Counted from the first letter of the stretch, positions 52,921 through 61,252 are shown. The stretch: 64,000 nt of DNA from Flavisolibacter longurius (GCA_013327885.1 JABUMY010000005.1:248001-312000), one strand, 5' to 3'. The notes: a model not told the origin generated them from the sequence alone. A program made the numbers and translations.

Positions 52921-53631
52921 TTATGACCGGTTTTTTACCGAACTGGCTCCCGAAGCCTTTGACTCTTTTACGGTAGGGGAACCTTTGTAGCTGATATCGC
53001 TGGCACCGCTGGCCCTGGCCGATACAACTCCACTTGCTGTTACCTCGATATCGCTGGCGCCGCTGGCTTCCAGGTCGCACACTTCTGCAACAAGTTCGTA
53101 CCCGCTAAAGTCCGAACCGCCGCTGGCATCTACCAAAAGAGAGGTTGCCTTGCCGGAAATACGCACATCGCTACCGCCGCTTTGCCGAACGGTGAGTTTG
53201 GCGGCTTCCACTTTCCCGTGAAAATCTGACCCGCCGGAAATGCGCAACACCAATTCATCTGTGTTGATGCTGCCATCCACCCTTATATCCGATCCGCCGG
53301 AAGCCTGCAGGCTGCGCAGGGTTTTATACGAAACATATGCTTTTAGTCTTTTATCGCCGCTGATGGTTATGCCCGACTTGCTGTCGTACCAGATCTTAAG
53401 AATACCGTTTTCCACTTCGGTTTTGATCCGGTCGCGGTATTCCGCTTTAGAGGCACTGATAGCCAGGGCCTCGCTGCCCGAAGAAAGATAAAGATCGATC
53501 CCGCTGCTCACACTAACACCGGTGAAAGCCCCTATCGACCGGGCTTCGACGTTGGGATCATTGATCACTTTTTGGGCAAATAGCAGTACGGAACCACAAA
53601 GCAGGCAAGCAAGAAAAAACAGCTTTTTCAT
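52921..53631 (-). CDS. GIN-domain (DUF2807) exported protein
   Basis: Exported protein of 236 residues with a signal peptide (LFFLACLLCGSVLLFAQK). The mature part is a head GIN domain, a right-handed beta-helix-like fold with a repeated S-G-G-S-D/S-G-A-S-D motif every 15-25 residues (ASGGSDIRVDG, RISGGSDFHGK, RQSGGSDVRIS, EASGASDIEVT, RASGASDISYK). Proteins of this type are frequent in Bacteroidota and lack a known role. It is divergent from the TPP-controlled receptor gene. Confidence 0.85.
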   Translation of the reverse strand: MKKLFFLACLLCGSVLLFAQKVINDPNVEARSIGAFTGVSVSSGIDLYLSSGSEALAISASKAEYRDRIKTEVENGILKIWYDSKSGITISGDKRLKAYVSYKTLRSLQASGGSDIRVDGSINTDELVLRISGGSDFHGKVEAAKLTVRQSGGSDVRISGKATSLLVDASGGSDFSGYELVAEVCDLEASGASDIEVTASGVVSARASGASDISYKGSPTVKESKASGASSVKNRS

Positions 53632-53696
53632 TTTTGGTTTTTCTCTTATACGCCCGGGGAGAAAAAAAGTTACACCGAAAGGAAGAAAATCTCCGC

Positions 53697-53704
53697 TATT
53701 TTTG
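53697..53704 (+). promoter_or_regulatory. -7 element of the TPP-riboswitch transcript
   Basis: TATTTTTG matches TAnnTTTG. It is 23 bp upstream of the first riboswitch helix. The -33 box is not clear. Confidence 0.45.
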
Positions 53705-53726
53705 CGCTGAAATTAATTTTCAGTGT

Positions 53727-53826
53727 TACCGGGGTGCTTTTCTTCCACACAAAACAAATAAAAACAGAAGAAAGGCTGAGATCAAACCCGCAAAACCTGA
53801 TCAGGGTAATGCCTGCGCAGGGAGCT
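53727..53826 (+). promoter_or_regulatory. TPP (thi-box) riboswitch
   Basis: The conserved THI elements are all present in order: ACCGGGGTGC near the 5' side, GGCTGAGATCA, then ACCCG..AACCTGATC and GGGTAATGCCTGCGCAGGGA near the 3' side. The element binds thiamine pyrophosphate and turns off the downstream gene. Its 3' end is separated from the start codon by about 125 bp of heptad repeat and AT-rich sequence, so the expression platform is not evident. Confidence 0.93.
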
Positions 53827-53827
53827 A

Positions 53828-53912
53828 AAACAGTTTACTGTTCACTGTTTCCAGTTTACCGTTCGTTACTTCTCAACTGAAAACTGCAAACTTTAAACTG
53901 AAAACTTCTCCT
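53828..53912. repeat. Inverted heptad-word repeat between riboswitch and receptor
   Basis: The left half has CAGTTTA/CTGTTCA words; the right half has TAAACTG, AAAACTG and CAAACTT, the reverse complement. It begins directly after the riboswitch core and ends 41 bp before the start codon. It could pair with itself or with the riboswitch. Confidence 0.75.
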
Positions 53913-53953
53913 CTCACAGCGTTTCCCTTTCATTTTTAAACCATTTTTTTGAA

Positions 53954-56098
53954 ATGAAAAGGATTCTATTTTTCCTTGGCCTCAGTGCCACCATGCCTGC
54001 TTTTTCGCAGGAGACCGACACCACCGAATTGCTGCCCTTAGAAGTCAAAGCCATCCGGGCAGGCGCCATGGCGCCTTTTGCCAAAACAAACCTTTCGAAA
54101 CGCGACATTCAAAAGCAAAACCTAGGACAGGACCTTCCCTTTTTACTGAACCAAACACCGTCAGTGGTTGTCAATTCTGATGCGGGGAACGGCATCGGGT
54201 ATACCGGCATCCGCATCCGCGGTACCGATGCTACACGTATCAACGTTACCATCAATGGTGTGCCGTTCAACGACCCGGAAAGCAACGGCGCTTTTTTTGT
54301 CAACCTGCCCGACCTGCTTTCGTCGGCAAGCAGCATACAGATCCAACGGGGCGTAGGCACGTCTACCAATGGCGCCGGTGCTTTTGGCGGCACCATCAAC
54401 CTTGCCACAACCGAAGTATCTCGTCAACCTTATTTTGAGAGCAACAACAGCGTGGGTTCTTTCAACACCTTTAAAAACAACATCCGTGTGGGAACCGGTT
54501 TGTTGAACGATCGTTTTACTGCCAACCTGCGGCTGTCACAAATGAAAAGCGACGGCTATGTTGACCGCGCCTCTACCGACCTGCAGTCTTATTATTTTTC
54601 GGCAGCTTACCTGGGTGATAAAACAACGCTTCGGTTCAATACGTTTTCGGGCAACGAAAAAACTTACCAGGCCTGGAATGGTGTAAGCGAAGCGGATCTG
54701 AAAACCCGCCGTCGTTACAACTCATCGGGAACCGACCGACCCGGTGAACCTTATGGTAACGAAACAGACAATTACAAACAGGATCATTACCAGTTGTTCT
54801 TCACGCAAAAATTTTCACCGGAACTTGTCTTTAACACAGGACTCTTTTACGTAAAAGGAAAAGGTTATTACGAACAATACAAAGGCGGCGAGGATTATGC
54901 CGATTATGGCTTGCCCTTTCCTACTTACGGCAGCACCGTGCTGGAAAGCACGGACCTGATCCGTCGCCTGCAATTGGACAATGATTATTATGGCACCGTT
55001 TTCTCGCTTCAGTATACAAAGCCCGGCACAGAGTTAACATTTGGTGGCGCCCTGTCGAAGTACATGGGTGATCATTTTGGAACCGTGCTTTGGGCGCAAA
55101 ACGGCTTACCGCAAGACAACCACAGGTGGTACGATAACAACGCGGTAAAAAAAGACTTTAGTGTGTATACCAAATGGCAGCAAAATCTTTCGTCGCGTTT
55201 CCAGTTTTTTGCCGACCTGCAATTGCGCCAGGTTGACTACAACATTGATGGATTCCGCAACAACCCAGGTTTGACGGTTGACAATCGCTACTTATTTTTT
55301 AATCCAAAAGCCGGCATCACCTATCATAACCAAAATTGGACAGCCTTTGCCTCGTACAGCTTTGGCTCCAAAGAACCGGTACGCGACGATTTTGAAGCTT
55401 CTGTCACCGAACAGCCCAAACCCGAATACCTGCGTGACTTGGAAGTAGGTTTTGAACGCAAAAACAGCCATTACAACATTGGTGCAACCGTGTACTACAT
55501 GCAGTACAAAGACCAGTTGGTGCTAACTGGTAAGATCAACGATGTTGGTGCTTACACCCGAACAAATATTGATGACAGTTACCGGCTGGGTGTTGAATTG
55601 CAGGGCGGTGCTGTGATCGCAGACTGGCTGCGGGCAACTGCCAACCTTACCTTGAGCCGCAACAAGGTGAAAAACGTAACCGAATTCTATGACGATTACG
55701 ATAACGGCGGACAAAAATCCGTCACGTATAACGAAGCAGATATTTCGTTTTCGCCATCGGTAACCGGTGCAGCAACCGTAACTGTGCAGCCGCACCGCTC
55801 TTTTACCGTGGACTTGTTGAGCAAGTATGTCAGCAGGCAATATCTCGACAATACCAGCAACAGCAGCCGGTCCCTAAATGCTTATTTTACTGAAGACGTC
55901 CGGTTTGCCTACTCGTTACAAAAAGGCGTTCTGAAAAATGCAGAACTTATTTTCCAGGTAAACAACATTTTCAACAAAAAATATGAGCCAAACGGTTATA
56001 CGTTCAGTTACCTGTACAATACGCAACTGGTTACTGAAAACTACTATTTCCCGATGGCAGGCACCAACTGGATGATGGGATTGAACCTGCGGTTTTAG
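53954..56098 (+). CDS. TonB-dependent receptor, TPP-controlled (probable thiamine uptake)
   Basis: Outer-membrane receptor of 714 residues with a signal peptide (MKRILFFLGLSATMPAFSQ). The plug domain is clear (about 40-160: GIRIRGTDATRINVTINGVP, GAGAFGGTINLATTE) and the barrel ends TNWMMGLNLRF. There is no carboxypeptidase-like N domain. The upstream TPP riboswitch makes thiamine or a precursor the likely substrate, as for OMPthi of Bacteroides. No pnuT or thiamine kinase gene is next to it, so inner-membrane transport must be elsewhere. A terminator follows at 56126. Confidence 0.88.
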   Translation: MKRILFFLGLSATMPAFSQETDTTELLPLEVKAIRAGAMAPFAKTNLSKRDIQKQNLGQDLPFLLNQTPSVVVNSDAGNGIGYTGIRIRGTDATRINVTINGVPFNDPESNGAFFVNLPDLLSSASSIQIQRGVGTSTNGAGAFGGTINLATTEVSRQPYFESNNSVGSFNTFKNNIRVGTGLLNDRFTANLRLSQMKSDGYVDRASTDLQSYYFSAAYLGDKTTLRFNTFSGNEKTYQAWNGVSEADLKTRRRYNSSGTDRPGEPYGNETDNYKQDHYQLFFTQKFSPELVFNTGLFYVKGKGYYEQYKGGEDYADYGLPFPTYGSTVLESTDLIRRLQLDNDYYGTVFSLQYTKPGTELTFGGALSKYMGDHFGTVLWAQNGLPQDNHRWYDNNAVKKDFSVYTKWQQNLSSRFQFFADLQLRQVDYNIDGFRNNPGLTVDNRYLFFNPKAGITYHNQNWTAFASYSFGSKEPVRDDFEASVTEQPKPEYLRDLEVGFERKNSHYNIGATVYYMQYKDQLVLTGKINDVGAYTRTNIDDSYRLGVELQGGAVIADWLRATANLTLSRNKVKNVTEFYDDYDNGGQKSVTYNEADISFSPSVTGAATVTVQPHRSFTVDLLSKYVSRQYLDNTSNSSRSLNAYFTEDVRFAYSLQKGVLKNAELIFQVNNIFNKKYEPNGYTFSYLYNTQLVTENYYFPMAGTNWMMGLNLRF

Positions 56099-56125
56099 CG
56101 ACTGCAACGCATTCCGTTGAAAAAC

Positions 56126-56162
56126 AAAAAAACGCAATGGAAAATTTCCATTGCGTTTTTTT
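56126..56162. terminator. Terminator of the receptor gene
   Basis: Hairpin AACGCAATGG with CCATTGCGTT and long A and T runs, 28 bp after the stop codon. The rest of the gap to 56400 (about 240 bp) has a weak hairpin near 56325-56350 and otherwise nothing recognisable. Confidence 0.85.
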
Positions 56163-56400
56163 GTTGGCGGAAATGCATGTTGCATATCCGGCTATAAAAC
56201 TTATCAACAACCGTTCATTTCTTTTTGGGGAATAGGCTTGCTTACACGGATAAATGGCATTATTTTTTAATTAACAACCTGTGTACAAGTCACTGCATTT
56301 CCTTAACATCAGATGTTATAACTTGTAGTCTTGAGCAACTTGCTACTACAGCATATCACCCGTATCGAAAACGGATTTTGAACATTAAATATTACTGGAA

Positions 56401-57432
56401 TTGAGAGAAACAATCATCAACCTTGAAACGGTTAATCCTATTGAGTTCTTTGGTGTTAATAATGGCAAACTGGATATTTTAAAGAAAAAATTTCCCCTTT
56501 TAAAAATCCTCTCCCGAGGCACACAATTAAAGCTGAGCGGTGCACCCGAGCAAGTGGATGGCGCCAAAGAAAAGATCGATCTCATTGTGCAATACCTCGA
56601 AAGAAACGGACACATGAGCGAAAATTATTACGAGCAGATTTTGGGTGGCGATGATGCCGAAACCGTTGACAACTTTGTGGAACGAAACCCGGCCGAGGTG
56701 CTGGTTTTTGGTCCCAATGGTAAAACGGTGAGGGCCCGTACGGCCAACCAAAAACGCCTGGTAACGGCAGCCGAAAAAAACGACATTGTTTTTGCCATCG
56801 GCCCGGCCGGTACGGGTAAAACCTACACGGCAGTTGCCATGGCGGTAAGAGCCCTGAAAAATAAAGGCGTGAAAAAGATCATTCTGACCCGTCCCGCGGT
56901 GGAAGCAGGTGAAAGCCTTGGCTTTTTGCCCGGTGACCTGAAGGAAAAGATCGATCCTTACCTGCGCCCCCTGTACGATGCGCTGGATGATATGATACCT
57001 GCCGATAAACTGGGTTATTACATGAGCACCCGCACCATTGAAATTGCACCCCTGGCCTACATGCGCGGCCGTACGCTGGATAACTGCTTTATTATCCTTG
57101 ACGAAGCGCAGAACGCCACCGACCTGCAATTGAAAATGTTTCTTACCAGGATTGGCGGCAATGCTAAAGCTATCATCACCGGCGACCTTACGCAGGTGGA
57201 TCTGCCCAAGAACCAGAAAAGCGGTTTGGCAAAAGCAAGCAAGATCCTGCGCAACATCGACGGCATTGGCTACATTGAGCTGGATGAAGAAGACGTGGTG
57301 CGTCACAAGCTGGTAAAAGCCATCCTGAAGGCCTATGACAAAGAGAACCAGCGTGAGATGGAGATCGAAGAGCAGGAGAAGAAAGAACGGAAGGAAAGAA
57401 GGGAGTATTTCCGTGACAGGGAGAGGGATTGA
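56401..57432 (+). CDS. phoH: PhoH-family ATPase
   Basis: Cytoplasmic P-loop ATPase of 343 residues, PhoH family, linked to RNA metabolism. Walker A is GPAGTGKTYTA (about 136-146), with TRPAVEAGESLGFLPGDLKE following, and Walker B is FIILDEAQNA (about 230-239). The N-terminal part (ETVNPIEFFGVNNGKLDILK) is a KH-like lead typical of the family, so the start must be the TTG at 56401: the next in-frame ATG lies some 70 codons inside. The stop codon is followed directly by a 6-bp-word repeat. Confidence 0.9.
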   Translation: MRETIINLETVNPIEFFGVNNGKLDILKKKFPLLKILSRGTQLKLSGAPEQVDGAKEKIDLIVQYLERNGHMSENYYEQILGGDDAETVDNFVERNPAEVLVFGPNGKTVRARTANQKRLVTAAEKNDIVFAIGPAGTGKTYTAVAMAVRALKNKGVKKIILTRPAVEAGESLGFLPGDLKEKIDPYLRPLYDALDDMIPADKLGYYMSTRTIEIAPLAYMRGRTLDNCFIILDEAQNATDLQLKMFLTRIGGNAKAIITGDLTQVDLPKNQKSGLAKASKILRNIDGIGYIELDEEDVVRHKLVKAILKAYDKENQREMEIEEQEKKERKERREYFRDRERD

Positions 57433-57484
57433 GGCTAGGATAAGGTTGAGGTTGAGGCTTAGATTTAGGTTAAGGTTTAGCAGA
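57433..57484. repeat. Six-bp-word repeat at the phoH stop codon
   Basis: Words GAGGCT, AGGTTG, AGGTTA, AGGTTT at period 6, starting at the first base after the stop codon. The set is the reverse complement of the one at 16918-16992. Confidence 0.65.
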
Positions 57485-57495
57485 AATGAATAGTG

Positions 57496-57523
57496 AAAGT
57501 GTCCTGGCAACGGGGCACTTTTT
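57496..57523 (+). terminator. Terminator of phoH
   Basis: Hairpin AAAGTGTCC with GGGGCACTTT and a T run, 60-90 bp after the stop codon. Confidence 0.6.
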
Positions 57524-57601
57524 CGTTACAGGAATTTACCGGCCATCCTTTACCCGCAATTGAATATCCAATCTCCTTTATCCAGTCTCACATTCTCCCA
57601 T

Positions 57602-57609
57602 TAGCTTTG
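57602..57609 (+). promoter_or_regulatory. -7 element of the crcB-ppa operon (near-leaderless)
   Basis: TAGCTTTG is a full consensus -7 box that ends 5 bp before the ATG at 57615; TTTA lies 21 bp upstream of it in place of TTTG. No fluoride riboswitch pattern was seen in the region. Confidence 0.5.
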
Positions 57610-57614
57610 GGGCG

Positions 57615-58037
57615 ATGAAAAAACTTTTTTCTTCCCTGCTGTTGCTTTCGCTGCTTTGGAGCTGTGGCAGCAATGACGACAAGACAATTGCCAAACCCGA
57701 GGATGATGTGGATGCGGCTCGCATGTTTATCCGTGCAGCGCTGGATGGTAATTACAAACAGGCCCGCAACCTTATTGTAACAGACTCCTCCAATGTGCAG
57801 TTGCTCGACAACCTGGAAAGGGCTTACCTCCATAACAACGACCCTATGGAGCAGCGCGGCTACCGCGAAGCGGCCATCCGCATTCACGATACCAAAAAAG
57901 AAAATGATTCGGTATCGGTGGTTGTTTATTCCAATTCTTTTAAGAATAAAAAAGATTCGGTCAAAGCCGTGCGACAGGGTTCGGACTGGCTGATCGATCT
58001 GAAATATTCGTTTCCGCAAACAAAACTCCCGGAATGA
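57615..58037 (+). CDS. Small lipoprotein, first gene of crcB-ppa operon
   Basis: Lipoprotein of 140 residues (LFSSLLLLSLLWSCGSNDD, lipobox Cys17). The rest is an alpha/beta fold similar in outline to DUF4878/NTF2-like small lipoproteins: MFIRAALDGNYKQARNLIVT, then VSVVVYSNSFKNKKDSVKAV and QGSDWLIDLKYSF. Function is unknown. Its stop codon overlaps the crcB start in an ATGA, so expression is tied to it. Confidence 0.8.
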   Translation: MKKLFSSLLLLSLLWSCGSNDDKTIAKPEDDVDAARMFIRAALDGNYKQARNLIVTDSSNVQLLDNLERAYLHNNDPMEQRGYREAAIRIHDTKKENDSVSVVVYSNSFKNKKDSVKAVRQGSDWLIDLKYSFPQTKLPE

Positions 58038-58387
58038 ATTTTTTCTGGATCGCCCTTGGCGGTGCTGCAGGAAGCCTTTTGCGTTATGGCTGCAGCCGGT
58101 GGTTGAATGGTCCTGCCTTTCCTTATGGTACGCTGGCCGTCAACATTACCGGCAGCTTCCTGATCGGGCTTCTTTGGGCGGTTTTCAGCAGGCAAAGCGA
58201 TGAAACAGCCCGGCTGCTTTTGATCACCGGTTTCTGTGGCGGCTTTACCACCTTTTCGGCCTTTAGCCTCGAAGGTCTGCAAATGTTACAACAAGGCCGG
58301 TTTGCTCCGTTTTTTATTTACACCTTTGCAACAATAATTTTTGGCCTTTTGGCCACCTATACTGGTTTTAAATTAATGCATACATGA
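58034..58387 (+). CDS. crcB: Fluoride ion channel/exporter
   Basis: Fluc-type fluoride channel of 117 residues and four membrane helices, which lets fluoride leave the cell. The family signature GFCGGFTTFSAFS is at 66-78, with ALGGAAGSLLRY at the N terminus and GTLAVNITGSFLIGLL (32-47). Its start overlaps the lipoprotein stop, and its stop overlaps the ppa start (ATGA at 58384-58387). The combination with pyrophosphatase suggests a shared response to fluoride. Confidence 0.95.
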   Translation: MNFFWIALGGAAGSLLRYGCSRWLNGPAFPYGTLAVNITGSFLIGLLWAVFSRQSDETARLLLITGFCGGFTTFSAFSLEGLQMLQQGRFAPFFIYTFATIIFGLLATYTGFKLMHT

Positions 58388-58935
58388 AAGCAAGAGTAAC
58401 GCAAGTATTACACCCCTGGCATGGCGCTTCACATGGCGCAGACGCACCTGAGAAAGTAATGGGACTGATCGAAATTTCACAAGGCTCCCGTACAAAATAC
58501 GAGATCGACAAAGAAACCGGCCTGCTGGTGCTGGACCGGGTGATCTATTCCTCGTTTCACTACCCCGTGAACTATGGCTTTATTCCGCAGACACTGGGCT
58601 GGGATGGCGATCCGCTGGATATTCTTGTTTTCTGCTCACAAAGCATTCAGCCGCTTTGCCTGGTAGAGGCAAGAGTGATTGGCAACATGCAGATGGTTGA
58701 CAGCGGCGAACACGATGACAAGATCATTGCCGTTGCCACCAACGATCCTTCGGTAAACCACATTCATTCCATTGAAGCCTTACCGCCGCACTTTATCAGT
58801 GAACTGCGCAATTATTTCGAGCAATACAAAGTGCTTGAGAACAAGCAGGTGTACATCGAAAACTTCCAGGACAAAGAAGAGGCGTACAAGATCATCAACG
58901 AAGCCATCGAGCATTACAAAACAACGTTTGCATAA
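58384..58935 (+). CDS. ppa: Inorganic pyrophosphatase (family I)
   Basis: Cytoplasmic enzyme that hydrolyses pyrophosphate made by biosynthesis. The 183-residue product has the signature DGDPLDI (metal-binding Asp74, Asp76, Asp79), RTKYEIDKETGLLVLDRVIY and SSFHYPVNYGFIPQT. Family I enzymes are strongly inhibited by fluoride, which makes its coupling to crcB notable. The ATG at 58384 keeps the HPWHGASHG lead usual in this group. Confidence 0.96.
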   Translation: MKARVTQVLHPWHGASHGADAPEKVMGLIEISQGSRTKYEIDKETGLLVLDRVIYSSFHYPVNYGFIPQTLGWDGDPLDILVFCSQSIQPLCLVEARVIGNMQMVDSGEHDDKIIAVATNDPSVNHIHSIEALPPHFISELRNYFEQYKVLENKQVYIENFQDKEEAYKIINEAIEHYKTTFA

Positions 58936-58938
58936 GGT

Positions 58939-59370
58939 ATGCAATCCAAACGATCCCCCATGACCCTACAAATGATTCTTATCCTGGTAACGATCGGTTT
59001 ATTGGCCGGCATGCTAAGCGGCATGGTTGGCGTAGGTGGTGGGATCATTGTTGTACCGGCGCTGGTGTTTTTCCTGGGCTTTACGCAAAAGCAGGCCCAG
59101 GGAACTTCACTGGCTTTGTTATCGTTGCCGGTGGTAATACTTGCAGCACTTAATTATTACAACCAGGGATTGGTGGAGATTCGCACCGTGCTGGTGATGG
59201 CCGTTGCCTTTTTGATTGGCGGCTTTTTGGGTAGTAAGATTGCTCTTTCGGTACCGGAGGAATCGTTGAAACGCTTTTTTGCCGTTGTTCTTTTTTATAC
59301 CGGGTTTAAAATGCTGGGCTTTGATGTGATTGCCTTGCTTATCCAGGGAGTTAAAAAAATCTTCGGATAG
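58939..59370 (+). CDS. TauE/SafE-family membrane protein (half-size)
   Basis: Membrane protein of 143 residues with about four helices (ILVTIGLLAGMLSGMVGVGG, GIIVVPALVFFLGF, LLSLPVVILAALNYY, VAFLIGGFLGSKIALSV). The G-M-V-G-V-G-G-G motif is typical of TauE/SafE anion exporters, which in full length have about 250 residues, so this half-size form probably works as a dimer. It starts 3 bp after ppa. The start may also be an ATG at 58960. The end overlaps the convergent NlpC/P60 gene by 20 bp. Confidence 0.82.
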   Translation: MQSKRSPMTLQMILILVTIGLLAGMLSGMVGVGGGIIVVPALVFFLGFTQKQAQGTSLALLSLPVVILAALNYYNQGLVEIRTVLVMAVAFLIGGFLGSKIALSVPEESLKRFFAVVLFYTGFKMLGFDVIALLIQGVKKIFG

Positions 59371-60130
59371 CGCACAACTGGTGTGTTCGTTTTCCTGTTT
59401 CGTGGTTTGTGATGCCCTCTTTATCTATTGGGTCAATGCGAACCTTTCCCGCCGCATGGGCAATTTTCTCGTTGCTGAGCAAGATACCAACATGCACGAC
59501 CCTGCCCGCTTCATTTTGAAAAAAGGCGAGGTCGCCCATTCTTGCTTTTTCCAGGCTTTCTACAGCACTACCTTGGCCGGCCTGCAGGTAAGCATCCCGC
59601 AATAATTTAACGCCGAAAAGTTTGAACACTTGTTGTGCAAAGCCACTGCAGTCGATTCCGAAAACAGATTTTCCTCCCCAGAGATAAGGTGTTTCCAGGT
59701 ACATCCAAACCAGCTTATTCAAATTCTCGGCTGTAAAAGGGTGGGCTTGAACATTCCAAACGGCAGTCTCCAGCACATTAAAAATGATTTGGCGGTTGCC
59801 AAACTGCAGGGGCTCGGCAGGATGCGAGGGTTTATAGATTGGTGTGCCCATAGGCATCATCCGGCATAAGCCATCAATAAACACCTCCTCTGAAAAAACA
59901 CCAATAAAATCATCGGTGCTGTGAACCTGCGATTCGGTTACAGTCGTTAGCTGGCTGGCCTGCACCCAGCCTTCGTAACCGTCATACGCACATTTTACCC
60001 AAACAAAATCATCCTTCTTCTCTCCCATGTCTGCATATTCGCCAAACAGGATCTGGCTTACCATCTCACTACGATGCGATGCTTCCTTGCGCATGGGCAC
60101 TACCGGTAATAAACAAATTGCAGGCTGCAT
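59351..60130 (-). CDS. NlpC/P60 peptidoglycan hydrolase with SH3-like domain
   Basis: C40-family cysteine peptidase of 259 residues. An SH3b-like domain (about 15-65: RKEASHRSEMVSQILFGEYA, WVKCAYDGYEGWVQ) precedes the catalytic domain, with Cys161 (GIDCSGFAQ), His213 (GRVVHVGI) and a third polar residue near His225. It should cut the D-Glu-diamino acid bond of peptidoglycan peptides. No clear signal peptide is seen, which is unusual for a wall enzyme. The ATG at 60130 was chosen; one at 60169 adds 13 residues. Confidence 0.87.
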   Translation of the reverse strand: MQPAICLLPVVPMRKEASHRSEMVSQILFGEYADMGEKKDDFVWVKCAYDGYEGWVQASQLTTVTESQVHSTDDFIGVFSEEVFIDGLCRMMPMGTPIYKPSHPAEPLQFGNRQIIFNVLETAVWNVQAHPFTAENLNKLVWMYLETPYLWGGKSVFGIDCSGFAQQVFKLFGVKLLRDAYLQAGQGSAVESLEKARMGDLAFFQNEAGRVVHVGILLSNEKIAHAAGKVRIDPIDKEGITNHETGKRTHQLCAIRRFF

Positions 60131-60185
60131 GAATTGTTTTCGATTTTGATTATGCAAATTTGCAGGCATTGCATCTTATTAGCAA

Positions 60186-60305
60186 ACGTGAAACGCAAGG
60201 AGTTTACAAGTTCACAGTTTTACAAGTTCACAAGTTGACAAACATGCAACAAAAGAAAACAGACCTAAGAGCAGGACGAGTACCAGGTTTCACGTTTCAC
60301 GTTTG
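60186..60305. repeat. Inverted heptad-word repeat between NlpC/P60 and sigma factor genes
   Basis: The left part has AACGTGA/AACGCAA and CACAAGT-type words, the right part TTTCACG (twice) and TTTGATG. The 12-bp AAACGTGAAACG on the left and CGTTTCACGTTT on the right are exact reverse complements, about 100 bp apart. Confidence 0.65.
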
Positions 60306-60320
60306 ATGTTTCCCGTATAC

Positions 60321-60896
60321 ATGGCCGACCGCTACCAACATATCACCGATCAGGAACTGCTGGCAAATTTTTATGCCGATGGCAACCAGGAATGGATCGG
60401 CATCTTGTTGCAACGATACACGCTTTTGCTGCTGGGTGTGTGCATGAAATACCTGAAAGACGAAACCGAAGCAAAAGATTGTGTACAGCAGATCTTTTTG
60501 AAAGTGCTGACGGAAGTGCCCAAATACAAGATCGATTATTTTAAAAGCTGGCTTTATATGGTGGCTAAAAACCATTGCCTCATGCGCCTGCGAGACAAGG
60601 ACAAAGCCACGAGGGAGCTAACAGAAAAAACAAACCCGGCACACAACGACACCGACAAAGGTGACCTGTTGCAAAACGAACATACCTACGACCTGCTGGA
60701 AGAAGCGATGAATGAGCTGAACCCGGAGCAAAAGATTTGCGTATCGCTTTTTTACCTGCAAAAAATGAGTTACCAGCAGATCACGCAAAAAACGGGTTTT
60801 AGCCTGATGCAGGTGAAAAGTTATATTCAAAACGGAAAACGTAACTTAAAGATACTTTTGGAAAAAAAACTGGCCGCAAAGCGGCAGCAGCGATGA
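60321..60896 (+). CDS. ECF-type RNA polymerase sigma factor
   Basis: Extracytoplasmic-function sigma factor of 192 residues. Region 2 is visible as LLQRYTLLLLGVCMKYLKDE and QQIFLKVLTEVPKYKIDYFK, then SWLYMVAKNHCLMRLRDK; region 4 is LNPEQKICVSLFYLQKMSYQ with QITQKTGFSLMQVKSYIQNG as the DNA-reading helix. The ATG at 60321 was chosen; ATG 60306 and TTG 60303 are alternatives within the repeat. It overlaps the next gene by 4 bp (ATGA), a likely regulator. Confidence 0.9.
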   Translation: MADRYQHITDQELLANFYADGNQEWIGILLQRYTLLLLGVCMKYLKDETEAKDCVQQIFLKVLTEVPKYKIDYFKSWLYMVAKNHCLMRLRDKDKATRELTEKTNPAHNDTDKGDLLQNEHTYDLLEEAMNELNPEQKICVSLFYLQKMSYQQITQKTGFSLMQVKSYIQNGKRNLKILLEKKLAAKRQQR

Positions 60897-61252
60897 ACGA
60901 AAACCTAAAGGACATATTATCCAATCTGAATGCCGACGTAGACCAGGAAACCCTCCTGAAATACCTGCAGGGCAAGCTGTCGGCCGCCGAACAGCACGAG
61001 GTGGAGAAGAACCTTTTGGACGATGAATTTGAGGCCGACGCTCTGGAAGGCTTACAGCAGGTGCAGAACACCCAGGAAATTCCGGTGTTGGTTGAACAAT
61101 TGAACCTCGACCTGAAAAAACGCACTACAAAAAAGAAGAAAGGTTTCCTAAAACCGGAAGTCAAAATAGAATCCTGGCTGCTGCTTACCATCGTGATCAT
61201 CCTCCTGCTGGTGATCATCAGCTTTCTTGTTATTTACACATTGAAAAAATAA
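60893..61252 (+). CDS. Probable anti-sigma factor (single-helix membrane protein)
   Basis: A 119-residue protein: acidic helical cytoplasmic part (about 1-60, with NADVDQETLLKYLQGKLSAA and EQHEVEKNLLDDEFEADALE), a short Lys-rich stretch (KKRTTKKKKGF), and one C-terminal membrane helix (LLLTIVIILLLVIISFLVIY). Its start overlaps the ECF sigma stop codon, and such one-helix proteins next to ECF genes usually hold the sigma factor at the membrane. There is no recognisable anti-sigma zinc motif, so the role is inferred from context. Confidence 0.75.
   Translation: MNENLKDILSNLNADVDQETLLKYLQGKLSAAEQHEVEKNLLDDEFEADALEGLQQVQNTQEIPVLVEQLNLDLKKRTTKKKKGFLKPEVKIESWLLLTIVIILLLVIISFLVIYTLKK

Noticed and set aside
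57433-57614. Possible fluoride riboswitch upstream of the crcB operon
   Set aside because: The conserved pieces of the crcB motif were not found; the stretch is word repeat plus the phoH terminator.
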